Assembly: GCA_937959175.1 (NCBI GenBank)
Contig: CALGAS010000207.1
Coordinates: forward strand, 1-17,954
DNA length: 17,954 nt
Direction of reading: 5' to 3'
From: an uncultured bacterium
GTDB taxonomy: Bacteria > Planctomycetota > Planctomycetia > Pirellulales > UBA1268
How positions within the stretch are numbered: the stretch's first letter is position 1; every line of letters starts with the position of its first letter. The notes under the pieces are model-generated. The model searched no databases, was not told the origin of the DNA, and was given only the letters and a program-made list of their open reading frames with translations. The translations under genes were made by a program, and so were the position numbers. Below, piece after piece: positions 7,144-15,199 of this stretch.

Positions 7144-8946
7144 TCAGGTGCGGCGGAACTGGCGGTCGAGATCCCGCCGCGAGAGGGTCAGCGACGTCGG
7201 GCGGCCATGCGGGCAGTGGTGCGATTCCGGCACCAGCCGCCGATCGCGAATCAGGGCATCGACCTCGGCCTGGGAGAGCGGGTCGCCCGCCTTGATCGCG
7301 GCCTTGCAGGCCATGCCGTGAAGCACTTCGTCGACCAGCAGGGCGGGGGAGCCGCCTGCGGATGACGCTGCTGCCAGACGGTCGAGCACCTCGCGGACAA
7401 TCTCCCTCGCCGGGGTATCGCCGGCGAGGGCCGGCTTGCTCGTCACGATCACGGTGGAGCCCCCAAACGGTTCGAGCCGCATGCCGGCCCGCTCCAGGGC
7501 CAACGCGTGTTCCGTGACGAGTTCCAACTCGGCCGGGGGCAGGTCGAGTCGCTCGGGTACCAGGAGCGGCTGAACCTCGAGGCCACCGGTGGCAACCGAG
7601 GCCTTCAGCCGCTCGTAGAGCACCCGCTCATGGAGGGCGTGCTGGTCGATCACTTCGATCCCGTCACCGCTTTCAACCACGATGTAGCGGTCGTGCATCT
7701 GCACGCCCCGCTCCGCAGTCGCAGTCGGCATGCGCGAGGCCGGCGTCTGTTCGTCGCGGTCCCAGGCAGGGAGTTCGGTGGGAGCCGGAGCGGATGAGCG
7801 GGCGGCCTGCGGTTCAGCCCAGGGCAGGCCGGCCGCCGGAGGCGGGCCGTTCTCGACCGGGGCCTCCCGGAGAGACGCAGTCGAGGTGCCGGAGTCCGAC
7901 GTGATCTCGGCGGCCGCTGGGGGCACCAGCCGCGTGCTCGTTCCGCCGCTCAGGAAGCGGGAGCGGAGGGCGGCCAGCACGAGCCGATAGAGCCGAGAGG
8001 GTTCCCGGAAGCGGACTTCCATCTTGGCTGGATGGACGTTGACATCGACCGCGTCCGGAGGCAGGTCGAACCGCAGAAAGGCGATCGGCTGCCGGCCTGA
8101 AAGCAGCAGCCCCCGGTAGGCCTCTTGGACGGCGTGGAGAATTGCCCGATCGCGAAAGGGGCGGCCGGCGACAAAGAGGTGCTGGAGGCGGCCGCTGGCC
8201 ATGTCGTCTTCGGGCCGGCCGACGAATCCGGAAACGGCGATCTCGCCGTCATCGGCCTCGACCTCGAGCAGTCGGTCGGCCAAGTCGTGGCCGTGGAGTC
8301 CGGCAATCCGATCCCGCCAATCCCTGGCGGCCGGCAGATCGTGGGCCCGCCTGGGCCGGCCCGCGGCCGAGGCCTGATGGGACAGCGAAAAGGCGATTCC
8401 CGGATGGGCCAGGGCCGTTCGCACGAACGCCTCGGCAGCGTGAGACCATTCCGTCTGGGCGGCCCGCAGGAAGGCCCGCCGGGCCGGCACGTTGCCAAAC
8501 AACTGCCGGACTTCGACGGTCGTGCCGACGCTGCAGCCGTCGGGCGAGACCTCTCCCAGCCGGCCACCGTCGACCGTAAGCGCCGCCCCGACGCTGCCCA
8601 CCTGGCGGGAGCGGATCGTCAGGTGGGCGACCTCGCCGATGCTGGCCAGGGCCTCACCCCGGAAGCCGAGCGTGCCGATCCGATCGAGATCGTCGGCCGT
8701 CCGGAGTTTGCTGGTGGCATGCGCAGTGACCGCCAGCGGCAGTTCGTCGGCGGTGATTCCCGAGCCGTCGTCGACGACCCGCACCAGCGCGATCCCGCCC
8801 TGTTCCAGTTCGACGTCGATCCGGGTGGGTCCGGCATCGAGGGCATTCTCGAGCAGTTCCTTGACGACGCTCGCCGGCCGCTCGACCACTTCACCGGCGG
8901 CGATCCGGTTGACCACCGACTGCGGCAGTTTTTCGATCCGTGGCAT
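7144..8946 (-). CDS. mutL: DNA mismatch repair protein MutL with endonuclease motif
   Basis: Couples mismatch recognition by MutS to strand removal. The 600-residue protein has a GHKL ATPase at the N-terminus: KELLENALDAG at 29-39, DDGSG at 59-63, ATSK at 77-80, GFRGEAL at 94-100, and DVNVHPAK at 301-308 in the transducer domain. A proline/alanine-rich linker spans about 340-415. The C-terminal dimerisation domain carries DQHALHERVLYE at 434-445, an exact match to the nicking-endonuclease motif DQHA(X)2E(X)4E, plus ACKAAIK (546-552) and CPHGRP (578-583), which complete the metal site. It therefore belongs to the nicking MutL class rather than the E. coli type. No mutS is nearby. Only 23 bp separate it from aroDE, so the two are likely co-transcribed. 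The ATG at 8946 begins the conserved MPRIEKLPQSVVNRIAAGEV. Confidence 0.97.
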   Translation of the reverse strand: MPRIEKLPQSVVNRIAAGEVVERPASVVKELLENALDAGPTRIDVELEQGGIALVRVVDDGSGITADELPLAVTAHATSKLRTADDLDRIGTLGFRGEALASIGEVAHLTIRSRQVGSVGAALTVDGGRLGEVSPDGCSVGTTVEVRQLFGNVPARRAFLRAAQTEWSHAAEAFVRTALAHPGIAFSLSHQASAAGRPRRAHDLPAARDWRDRIAGLHGHDLADRLLEVEADDGEIAVSGFVGRPEDDMASGRLQHLFVAGRPFRDRAILHAVQEAYRGLLLSGRQPIAFLRFDLPPDAVDVNVHPAKMEVRFREPSRLYRLVLAALRSRFLSGGTSTRLVPPAAAEITSDSGTSTASLREAPVENGPPPAAGLPWAEPQAARSSAPAPTELPAWDRDEQTPASRMPTATAERGVQMHDRYIVVESGDGIEVIDQHALHERVLYERLKASVATGGLEVQPLLVPERLDLPPAELELVTEHALALERAGMRLEPFGGSTVIVTSKPALAGDTPAREIVREVLDRLAAASSAGGSPALLVDEVLHGMACKAAIKAGDPLSQAEVDALIRDRRLVPESHHCPHGRPTSLTLSRRDLDRQFRRT

Positions 8947-9008
8947 GCCCGACTCGTCACCCGCTCCTGGAATCCGCTTAGCATACCGGAGGCCGGCTGT
9001 ACCGGCCC

Positions 9009-10436
9009 TCAGTTGAGCTCATATTCCTTGATCTTCCGGTAGAGTGTCCGCTCGCCGATGCCCAGCAGCGAGGCGGCCTGCTCGCGATTGCCGCCGGTCA
9101 GCTTGAGCGTCTCGGTGATGAAGATCCGCTCGACCTCGTTGAGCGGCTTGCCGACGAGCGACTGGAGGCCGGAGGTCATCTCGACCGGGCCGGTCACGGC
9201 CGCCGGCACGTCGGGCTCAAGCTCCAGCGGCAGGTCGTCGATGTCGAGCGTCGCGTCGCAGTCGACCACGACCATGCTCTCCACGACGTTGCGAAGCTGG
9301 CGGACGTTGCCGGGCCAGGGATAGGAGCCGAGCTTGACGCGAGCCGCCAGCGAGACCCCCTTGATCGTCTTGCCGTGCCGCTTGGCGAACTGCCTGACGA
9401 AGTGCTCGATCAAAAGCGGGATGTCGCCGGAGCGATCCCGCAGCGGGGGAATCGCCACCGTGACCACCTTGAGCCGATGGTAGAGGTCGCTGCGGAAGCT
9501 GCCCGATTCGATCGCCTCCTCGAGGTTGCGGTTGGTGGCCGAGAGGATGCGGACGTTGACCCGGACCGGTGTGTTGGAACCGACCCGGGTGATCTCACCC
9601 GATTCCAGCACCCGCAGCAGTTTGATCTGCGTGGCCATCGGCATGTCACCAACCTCGTCGAGGAAGAGGGTGCCGCCGTTGGCAAACTCGAACTTGCCCA
9701 CCCGGTCACTCGAGGCATCGGTGAAGGCCCCCTTCACGTGGCCGAAGAGCTCGCTTTCGAGAATGTTTTCACTGAGGGCCGCGCAGTTGAGGGCCACGAA
9801 GGGCTTCGGCTTGCGGGGGCTGTTCTGATGGATCGCCTGGGCGACGAGTTCCTTGCCGGTGCCTGTTTCTCCTTGGATCAGCACCGTGGCATCGGTCGGG
9901 GCGATCCGCTTCATCCGGTCGATCAGGGCGAGCATCTGGGGGCTCGAGCCGATCACGCCCTCGAAGCCGAACTTCTCGTCGAGTCGACGGTTCAATTCGA
10001 GGTTTTGCCGCCGCAGCCGGATCCCCTCGGAGGCCTTCTCGACCGCTGTCCGCAGGTGGGAGAGATCGAGCGGCTTCTGAAGGTAGGTGAAGGCGCCTTG
10101 TTGCATCGCCTGGACGGCAGAGGGGATCGTGCCGTGGCCCGTGACCACGATCACCTCAGTCTCGGGGCTCACCTGCTTGGCTGTGGCGAGGATCTCGAGC
10201 CCGCCGATGTCGTTCATCATCAGGTCGGTGACGACCACGTCGAAACGATCCTCTTCGATCTGCCGGGCTCCCTCGGAGCCGCTCCCGACGACCGTCACCT
10301 CATGGCCGAGCCGGTCGAGGCCCTCGCCCATCGTTCGGGCATGGACGACGTCGTTGTCGACGACCAGAACCTTCACGGCGGCGACAGGCTCGACCGCGTT
10401 GCCAGCCGATGCCGAGGATGACGGTGAATCAGACAT
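9009..10436 (-). CDS. Sigma-54 dependent response regulator (NtrC family)
   Basis: Activates sigma-54 promoters after phosphorylation, probably by the kinase encoded just upstream. The 475-residue protein has three parts. The receiver domain (about 21-140) has VVVTDLMMND with phospho-acceptor D71 and K121. The AAA+ domain (about 160-395) has Walker A GETGTGKE at 189-196, the sigma-54 contact loop GAFTDA at 236-241 (consensus GAFTGA, a known natural variant), Walker B TLFLDEVG at 256-263, and PWPGNVRQL. A Fis-type helix-turn-helix ends the protein (about 444-470, GGNREQAASLLGIGERTLYRKIKEY). The frame is open to an ATG at 10514, overlapping the kinase gene, but the extra 26 residues are not receiver-like, so M at 10436 is chosen; neither start has a strong Shine-Dalgarno. 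Target promoters are unknown. Confidence 0.94.
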   Translation of the reverse strand: MSDSPSSSASAGNAVEPVAAVKVLVVDNDVVHARTMGEGLDRLGHEVTVVGSGSEGARQIEEDRFDVVVTDLMMNDIGGLEILATAKQVSPETEVIVVTGHGTIPSAVQAMQQGAFTYLQKPLDLSHLRTAVEKASEGIRLRRQNLELNRRLDEKFGFEGVIGSSPQMLALIDRMKRIAPTDATVLIQGETGTGKELVAQAIHQNSPRKPKPFVALNCAALSENILESELFGHVKGAFTDASSDRVGKFEFANGGTLFLDEVGDMPMATQIKLLRVLESGEITRVGSNTPVRVNVRILSATNRNLEEAIESGSFRSDLYHRLKVVTVAIPPLRDRSGDIPLLIEHFVRQFAKRHGKTIKGVSLAARVKLGSYPWPGNVRQLRNVVESMVVVDCDATLDIDDLPLELEPDVPAAVTGPVEMTSGLQSLVGKPLNEVERIFITETLKLTGGNREQAASLLGIGERTLYRKIKEYELN

Positions 10437-10488
10437 GCTGAGGATGGTACGAAGCGATGGTGCGAGCCGTCCAGCCAGCGGCCATGGG

Positions 10489-11256
10489 TCACCCGCCGGC
10501 GGCACCCGCCTCACGATCGTGGGGCGGCAGCCGGGGCGGGGCCGGCAGCCAGATGGTGACCTTCGTGCCGCGGCCGGGCGTGCTCTCGACGTCGATCGTG
10601 CCGCCGTGGGCCTCGATGATCTTGCGGGAGGTGGGCAGCCCTAGCCCCGAGCCTCCCTGTTTGGTCGTGTAGAAGGCCCGAAAAACCTTGCCGAGGGTCT
10701 CCGGATCCATGCCGGGGCCGGTGTCGATCAGCTCGAGGAGCACGCCCAGCCCGGCCGCCCGCGTGCGGACGACGAGTTGGCCGCCCGGGGCCATTGCCTG
10801 AACGGCATTGAGCAGCAGGTTGAGCACCGCCGAGCGGAAGGTCTCCCTGTCGAGGCGAATTGACGGCAGCTCCTGGTCGAAGTAGCGGACGACGTCGACG
10901 CCCGCCTCCTGGGCCCGGATCTCGAAGAAGTCGAGCAGTTCGCCGAGTTCCTCGTTGAGGTTTCCCGGCTCGGGGGCGAGCGACTCCTGGCGGGCAAAGT
11001 CGAGGAAGTCGCCCAGCAGCTTCTGGAGCCGGTCGCATTCCTGCCGAACAAGGTCGATCTTGGCCCGAGCCCGCCGATCCCGCTGCTTGGTGGCCGACGC
11101 GGCGTCGGTCTCGGCGAAGTCCTCCGCCAAGAGCTCCATGTTGAGCCGGATGGTGGAGAGCGGATTGCGGATCTCGTGGGCCAGGCCGCCGACGAGCGCC
11201 GCGAACTCGGCGTAGGTTTCTGCACGCGTCGAGTCGCGGTCGTCGTCGGCCGCCAT
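10489..11256 (-). CDS. Soluble NtrB-like histidine kinase without sensor domain
   Basis: Autophosphorylates on a histidine and should pass the phosphate to D71 of the neighbouring response regulator, 52 bp downstream. The 255-residue protein is only the kinase core. A dimerisation helix carries LAHEIRNPLS with H27, and the ATPase domain has NLLLNAVQAM (N150), DTGPGM (178-183) and GGSGLGL (201-207). There is no transmembrane segment, and only 26 residues precede the H box, too few for a PAS or GAF domain. The signal must therefore come through another protein or through the dimer itself. The C-terminal tail after about 240 is proline/glycine-rich. The gene follows pnp by 36 bp, which may put RNA decay and this regulatory pair on one transcript. 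The stimulus is unknown. Confidence 0.93.
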   Translation of the reverse strand: MAADDDRDSTRAETYAEFAALVGGLAHEIRNPLSTIRLNMELLAEDFAETDAASATKQRDRRARAKIDLVRQECDRLQKLLGDFLDFARQESLAPEPGNLNEELGELLDFFEIRAQEAGVDVVRYFDQELPSIRLDRETFRSAVLNLLLNAVQAMAPGGQLVVRTRAAGLGVLLELIDTGPGMDPETLGKVFRAFYTTKQGGSGLGLPTSRKIIEAHGGTIDVESTPGRGTKVTIWLPAPPRLPPHDREAGAAGG

Positions 11257-11292
11257 GGCCTGATCTCCACCGGCTTGCGAGAGGCCCGCGGA

Positions 11293-13440
11293 TTACTCCG
11301 CCGGCGTCGGCTCGGGAGCGGGGGCCCCGTCGGCCGACTCGGCCAGTTCGCGAAGGGCGGCCTTGCGGCTGAGCTTGACGCGATCCTGGTCGTCGACGGC
11401 GATCACCTTGACCCGCATCATGTCGCCCACCCGGCAGATGTCGCCGACGCTGGAGACATACTCCTCGGAGAGCTCGCTGATGTGGCAGAGGCCGTCCTTG
11501 CCTGGCACGAGCTCGACGAAGGCGCCGAAGTCCTTGACGCTCGTCACCTTGCCCTCGTAGATCCGGCCGATCTGGATCGAGGCGGTCAGGGCCTCGACCT
11601 GGGCCATCGCGGCCATCGCCCCTTCGGCATCGTGGCTGGCGACCGTCACGGTGCCGTCGTCTTCCACCTCGATGCTCGCCCCGGTCGATTCCTGGATCGC
11701 CCGGATCGTCTTGCCGCCCGGGCCGATCAGGAGGCCGATCTTTTCGGGGTTGATCCGGGTCCGCAGGAGCCGCGGTGCCCACGAGGAGATCTCCTGCCGC
11801 GGCCGACGGATGGCCGAGAGCATGTTCTTGAGGATCTCGAGCCGGGCCTCCCGCGACTGCTGGAGGGTGGCCGCGATGATCTCCTGGGAGATGCCGTTGA
11901 TCTTGAGGTCGAGCTGGATGCCGGTGATCCCGTTCTGTGAGCCGGCAATCTTGAAGTCCATGTCGCCGTAGTGGTCTTCATCACCGATGATGTCGGTGAG
12001 GAGGGTCCAGCGGTCGTCGCTCTCCTTGACGAGCCCGACTGAAATGCCGGCCACCGGATGGGCGATCGGCACCCCTGCCGCCATCAGGCCGAGGGTAGCC
12101 CCGCAGACGCTCGCCATCGAGCTCGAGCCGTTCGACTCGAGGATGTCGGAGATCACGCGGATCGTGTAGGGGAAGGCATCGGGATCGGGCAGGATCGGCT
12201 TGACGCTCCGCTCGGCCAGGGCCCCGTGGCCCATCTCGCGGCGGCCCGGGCCGCGAATCGGCCGCACCTCGCCCACCGAGTAGGAGGGGAAGTAGTAGTC
12301 GAGCATGAACTTCTTGGAGTATTCGTCGATCAGGCCGTCGACCCGCTGCTCGTCCTTGCCGGTGCCGAGCGTGATGGTGACCAGCGCCTGCGTCTCGCCC
12401 CGCTGGAAGAGAGCGGAGCCGTGGACGCGGGGCAGGAGATCGACCTCGCAGTGGAGGGGGCGGAGCGACTTCGAGTCGCGGCCGTCGAGCCGCCTCCCTT
12501 CGAGGGTCAACTCCCGAATCGCCTTTTCCTGGAGGTCGTGCCAGACGTGGCCGAAGTCGGCCTCCGAGAAGGCGTCGGCGTCTCCTGTCGAGGCGGCATC
12601 CGCCGGAATGACCGCCGCCTTAGCCCGCTCCTTGAGGGCCTTGACGGTCGTGTTCCGCTCCTGCTTGCCGGTGATGCTGCAGGCCGCCTTCAGTTCGCTG
12701 TAGAAGTCGCGGGTCAGGCGGTCGATCAGGGCCGAGTGGTCCGGGCAGACGAACTCCATCTTCGGCTTACCCGCCTTGGCGACCAGCTCCTCCTGCATCT
12801 CGCAGATGATCTGGATTATCCGGTGGCACTCGGCGAGTGCCTCGAGCATCCGGTCTTCCGGCATCTCGCGGGCAAAGCCCTCGATCATCAGGATCGCCGA
12901 CTTGCTGCCGGAGACGACGAGGTCGAGGTCACTCTCCTCGAGCTGGTCGATCGTCGGGAAGGGAACAAACTGGCCGTCGATCTGGGCGAGGCGGACGCTG
13001 CCCAGTGGGCCCTGGAAGGGCAGCGATGAAATCGAGAGGGCCGCCGAGGCCCCGTTCATCGCCAGGACGTCAGGATCATTCTGCCGGTCGCTGGCCAGGA
13101 CGTTGGCCTGGACCTGGACCTCGTCGACGAAGCCGTTCGGAAAGAGAGGCCGGATCGGGCGGTCGATCAGCCGGCTGGTGAGCGTTTCCTTGAGCGTGGG
13201 TCGGCCTTCCCGCTTGAGGAAGCCGCCGGGGAACTTGCCGGCCGCCGCGACCCGCTCGCGGTAGTCGCAGGTGAGGGGGAAGAAGTCGATGCCGGCCCGG
13301 GGGGCGCCGGTCGCACAGGCGACGAGGACAACCGTCTCGCCGTAGTTGACCAGCACGCTGCCGGCTGCCTGCTTGGCCAGGAAGCCCGTTTCCATCCCGA
13401 GAACCTGATCGCCGATCTGTCGTTCCACTCGATGCTTCAC
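11293..13440 (-). CDS. pnp: Polyribonucleotide nucleotidyltransferase (PNPase)
   Basis: Degrades RNA from the 3' end by phosphorolysis, part of mRNA turnover in the cytoplasm. The 715-residue protein has the full domain order: first RNase PH domain (about 1-140, FFPLTCDYRER and GKFPGGFLKREGRP), a helical linker (about 230-310), second RNase PH domain (about 315-545) with GDEDHYGDMDFKIAG whose D487 and D493 match catalytic Asp of the E. coli enzyme, a KH domain (about 557-615, IGLLIGPGGKTI), and an S1 domain (about 625-695, GKVTSVKDFGAFVEL). A short acidic/proline tail follows. The start codon is GTG at 13440, preceded by AAGGA eight bases upstream, a good ribosome binding site. It lies 189 bp after rpsO, the classic neighbour. 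Confidence 0.97.
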   Translation of the reverse strand: MKHRVERQIGDQVLGMETGFLAKQAAGSVLVNYGETVVLVACATGAPRAGIDFFPLTCDYRERVAAAGKFPGGFLKREGRPTLKETLTSRLIDRPIRPLFPNGFVDEVQVQANVLASDRQNDPDVLAMNGASAALSISSLPFQGPLGSVRLAQIDGQFVPFPTIDQLEESDLDLVVSGSKSAILMIEGFAREMPEDRMLEALAECHRIIQIICEMQEELVAKAGKPKMEFVCPDHSALIDRLTRDFYSELKAACSITGKQERNTTVKALKERAKAAVIPADAASTGDADAFSEADFGHVWHDLQEKAIRELTLEGRRLDGRDSKSLRPLHCEVDLLPRVHGSALFQRGETQALVTITLGTGKDEQRVDGLIDEYSKKFMLDYYFPSYSVGEVRPIRGPGRREMGHGALAERSVKPILPDPDAFPYTIRVISDILESNGSSSMASVCGATLGLMAAGVPIAHPVAGISVGLVKESDDRWTLLTDIIGDEDHYGDMDFKIAGSQNGITGIQLDLKINGISQEIIAATLQQSREARLEILKNMLSAIRRPRQEISSWAPRLLRTRINPEKIGLLIGPGGKTIRAIQESTGASIEVEDDGTVTVASHDAEGAMAAMAQVEALTASIQIGRIYEGKVTSVKDFGAFVELVPGKDGLCHISELSEEYVSSVGDICRVGDMMRVKVIAVDDQDRVKLSRKAALRELAESADGAPAPEPTPAE

Positions 13441-13629
13441 GCTTCGTTTCCTTCACTTCTGAGGCCCGCCGTCGGCAGCCGAATCTGGCCGGGGCAACGC
13501 GGGCGCGACATGCCTGACAGGCCACGACAACGCTGCCGCGACCGGCCCCGGGTCGAATCCTCCACCGCACAGCCGGCGGCGGGAGTCAGACAATCAACGC
13601 CATCCACCGCCGGAGGCGGCGGGAGCCCG
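13441..13629 (-). promoter_or_regulatory. rpsO-pnp intergenic region with hairpin
   Basis: The 189-bp gap between rpsO and pnp contains a hairpin seven bases after the rpsO stop: CCGCCG (13607-13612) pairs with CGGCGG (13617-13622) around a four-base loop. No T run follows on the minus strand, so it is not a strong intrinsic terminator. A similar sequence recurs at 13561-13586 as an imperfect direct repeat of 13603-13626. In E. coli the equivalent gap holds an RNase III processing site through which PNPase represses its own synthesis; a similar role here is only an inference. Confidence 0.4.
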
Positions 13630-13899
13630 TTACTTGCGGATTCCCAGTTTCTGGATGATGTCGAGATACCGCTGCGGGGCGACCCGCTTGAGATAATCAA
13701 GAAGCCGGCGGCGACGGCTGACCATCGCCAGGAGGCCCCGCCGACTGGCGAAGTCTTTATTGTGCTTCTTGAAGTGGTCGGTGAGGTGCGTGATCCGCCC
13801 GGTCAACAGGGCGATCTGAATCTCCGCGGACCCAGTGTCGGCGTCTCCGCGCCGGTGGGCACCGATCAACTCTTGCTTGCGTTCTTTCGTCAGCGGCAT
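13630..13899 (-). CDS. rpsO: 30S ribosomal protein S15
   Basis: Binds 16S rRNA at the central-domain three-way junction and organises the platform of the 30S subunit. The 89-residue product has the standard length and sequence: MPLTKERKQELI, DTGSAEIQIALLTGRI, LTDHFKKHNKDFASRRGLLAMVSRRRRLLDYLKR. The frame is open upstream to an ATG at 13986, but that would add 29 unrelated residues; the ATG at 13899 matches the family start. It precedes pnp, a gene order widely conserved in bacteria. S15 often represses its own translation by binding its leader; the leader here (about 13900-13952) is short, and I did not recognise a known S15-binding fold in it. Confidence 0.98.
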   Translation of the reverse strand: MPLTKERKQELIGAHRRGDADTGSAEIQIALLTGRITHLTDHFKKHNKDFASRRGLLAMVSRRRRLLDYLKRVAPQRYLDIIQKLGIRK

Positions 13900-13958
13900 C
13901 AGACGTTTCGGCCGCCCATAGGAGACGGCATTGATTGCTTCGAATCGAGGTTGGACGA

Positions 13959-13986
13959 AGTGTACCGGGGCCGGCTGGAAATGCAA
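13959..13986 (-). promoter_or_regulatory. Possible rpsO promoter
   Basis: Reading the minus strand, TTGCAT (13986-13981) and TACACT (13964-13959) are 16 bp apart, loosely resembling -35 and -10 elements (3/6 and 4/6 matches). They lie just after the hairpin that follows the desaturase gene, and would give a leader of about 50 bases before rpsO. The position is sensible, but the matches are weak. Confidence 0.3.
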
Positions 13987-14013
13987 CAGGGCCGCCCCGG
14001 CGGGGCGGCCCTG
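13987..14013 (-). terminator. Strong GC hairpin after the desaturase gene
   Basis: The arms at 13987-13998 and 14002-14013 are exact reverse complements (12 bp, core GGGCCGCCCC) with a three-base loop. On the minus strand the hairpin comes 42 bp after the desaturase stop and is followed by TTGCATTTCC, a weak U tract. It probably ends the desaturase transcript and separates it from rpsO-pnp. Confidence 0.6.
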
Positions 14014-14055
14014 GCTGTTTCAAGGGGCTTGTTCGGGGCCGCGTGGCGGCGGCGG

Positions 14056-15105
14056 TCAGGCGGTGGCCGCCGGCCGGGAGTCGGCCGTCCCGGATCCGCC
14101 GCGGGTGCCGGGCATCCGCACGACGTCCCAGGCGAGCCCCAGTTTCTCGAGGGTGACGATCGCCCAGTAGGTCGGATCGAACTCCCACCACTTATGGCCG
14201 TGGGCGGCCATCCGCTGGTGGGCATGGTGGTTGTTGTGCCAGCCCTCGCCGAAGGCGAGCAGCCCGACCCACCAGAGATTTGTCGAGTCGTCGGTCGTCT
14301 CGTAGTTGCGGTAGCCCCACATGTGGGTCGCGGAGTTCACGAACCAGGTCACGTGGAAGACGATCACCATCCGGACTGCGAGGCCCCAGAGCAGCCAGGA
14401 GATGCCGACGTCGCGGCCGTAGAGCCACCAGCCGGTTCCCAGCAACGCCCCCCCGATCAAAAAGTGCCAGAGCAGGAAGGTCTTGTGGAGGAAGGCGACG
14501 CCGCGGTCCTTCGCCAGATCGGGGGCCCACCGTTTGGTATGGGCGGCAACTTCCTCCCCTGTGTGGTGCGGGAAGAGCCAGAGCATGTGGGCCCAGAGGC
14601 CGCCGTCCCGCGGGGAGTGCGGATCGCCGTCCTGGTCGCTGAAGGCGTGGTGCTTGCGGTGATTGGCCACCCAGACGAGCGCTGAGCCCTCCCCGGAGAT
14701 TCCCCCCAGCCATGCGAACAGAAATCGCACCGGGGCGATCGTCTTGAAGCTGCTGTGGGTCAGCAGCCGGTGGTAGCCGAGGCAGACGCCCAGGCCGCCG
14801 GTCACCCAGTAGAGGACCAGGCAGATCGCCAGCCCCGACCAGGTGAAATAAAAGGGCGCCGCAAGGGCGGCCAGGTGGATGCCGCCGATCCAGATTGTTG
14901 TCGGCCAGTCGATGGACCCCAGTCGGCCGGGGCCTTCGCCGCGCGGTTCGGGAGGGGCTGACTCGGGGGTGGAGACATCGACGGCCTCTGGATCGGCGAT
15001 GCTCCCGGCCACGTTGTCGTCGACGGCTGGTTTCGATGCAGGAGTGAGGATGGCGGGCGGGGGTGTCATCGGAAGTGGCTCCTCAGCAGGAAGGGGGGCC
15101 GTCAT
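14056..15105 (-). CDS. Fatty acid desaturase (acyl-CoA/acyl-lipid delta-9 type)
   Basis: A membrane di-iron enzyme that puts a cis double bond into saturated acyl chains, controlling membrane fluidity. The 349-residue protein has the three histidine clusters of this family: HRLLTH at 112-117, HRKHH at 149-153, and HNNHH at 290-294, plus the extra H261 in NSATHMWG. Hydrophobic segments at about 69-89, 91-109, 123-140, 212-228 and 232-256 fit four membrane helices. The first 60 or so residues are a proline/alanine-rich tail without family counterpart. M13 (ATG ending at 15067) is an alternative start with GAGGAG nine bases upstream, while the first ATG has AGGGA seven bases upstream; the longer form is given. 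There is no cytochrome b5 or ferredoxin domain, so a separate electron donor is needed. Positional specificity is inferred from family. Confidence 0.92.
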   Translation of the reverse strand: MTAPLPAEEPLPMTPPPAILTPASKPAVDDNVAGSIADPEAVDVSTPESAPPEPRGEGPGRLGSIDWPTTIWIGGIHLAALAAPFYFTWSGLAICLVLYWVTGGLGVCLGYHRLLTHSSFKTIAPVRFLFAWLGGISGEGSALVWVANHRKHHAFSDQDGDPHSPRDGGLWAHMLWLFPHHTGEEVAAHTKRWAPDLAKDRGVAFLHKTFLLWHFLIGGALLGTGWWLYGRDVGISWLLWGLAVRMVIVFHVTWFVNSATHMWGYRNYETTDDSTNLWWVGLLAFGEGWHNNHHAHQRMAAHGHKWWEFDPTYWAIVTLEKLGLAWDVVRMPGTRGGSGTADSRPAATA

Positions 15106-15199
15106 GGCCTGATCCCTGACATCAAAAGTGTTGCAGGAGCCGACGATTTCGGGCAGTCAACGGCGGTCAGATTCACGTCATCCCTGTGTCAAGATTTCG

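Noticed and set aside
9714..9731. GAFTDA instead of GAFTGA in the sigma-54 contact loop as a sign of a defective or non-sigma-54 regulator
   Set aside because: As I recall, the same variant occurs in other NtrC-type activators, and all the remaining motifs are intact.
10511..11782. 423-residue minus-strand frame overlapping the histidine kinase and pnp
   Set aside because: It reads both real genes in another frame and is arginine/glycine/proline-rich without any domain.
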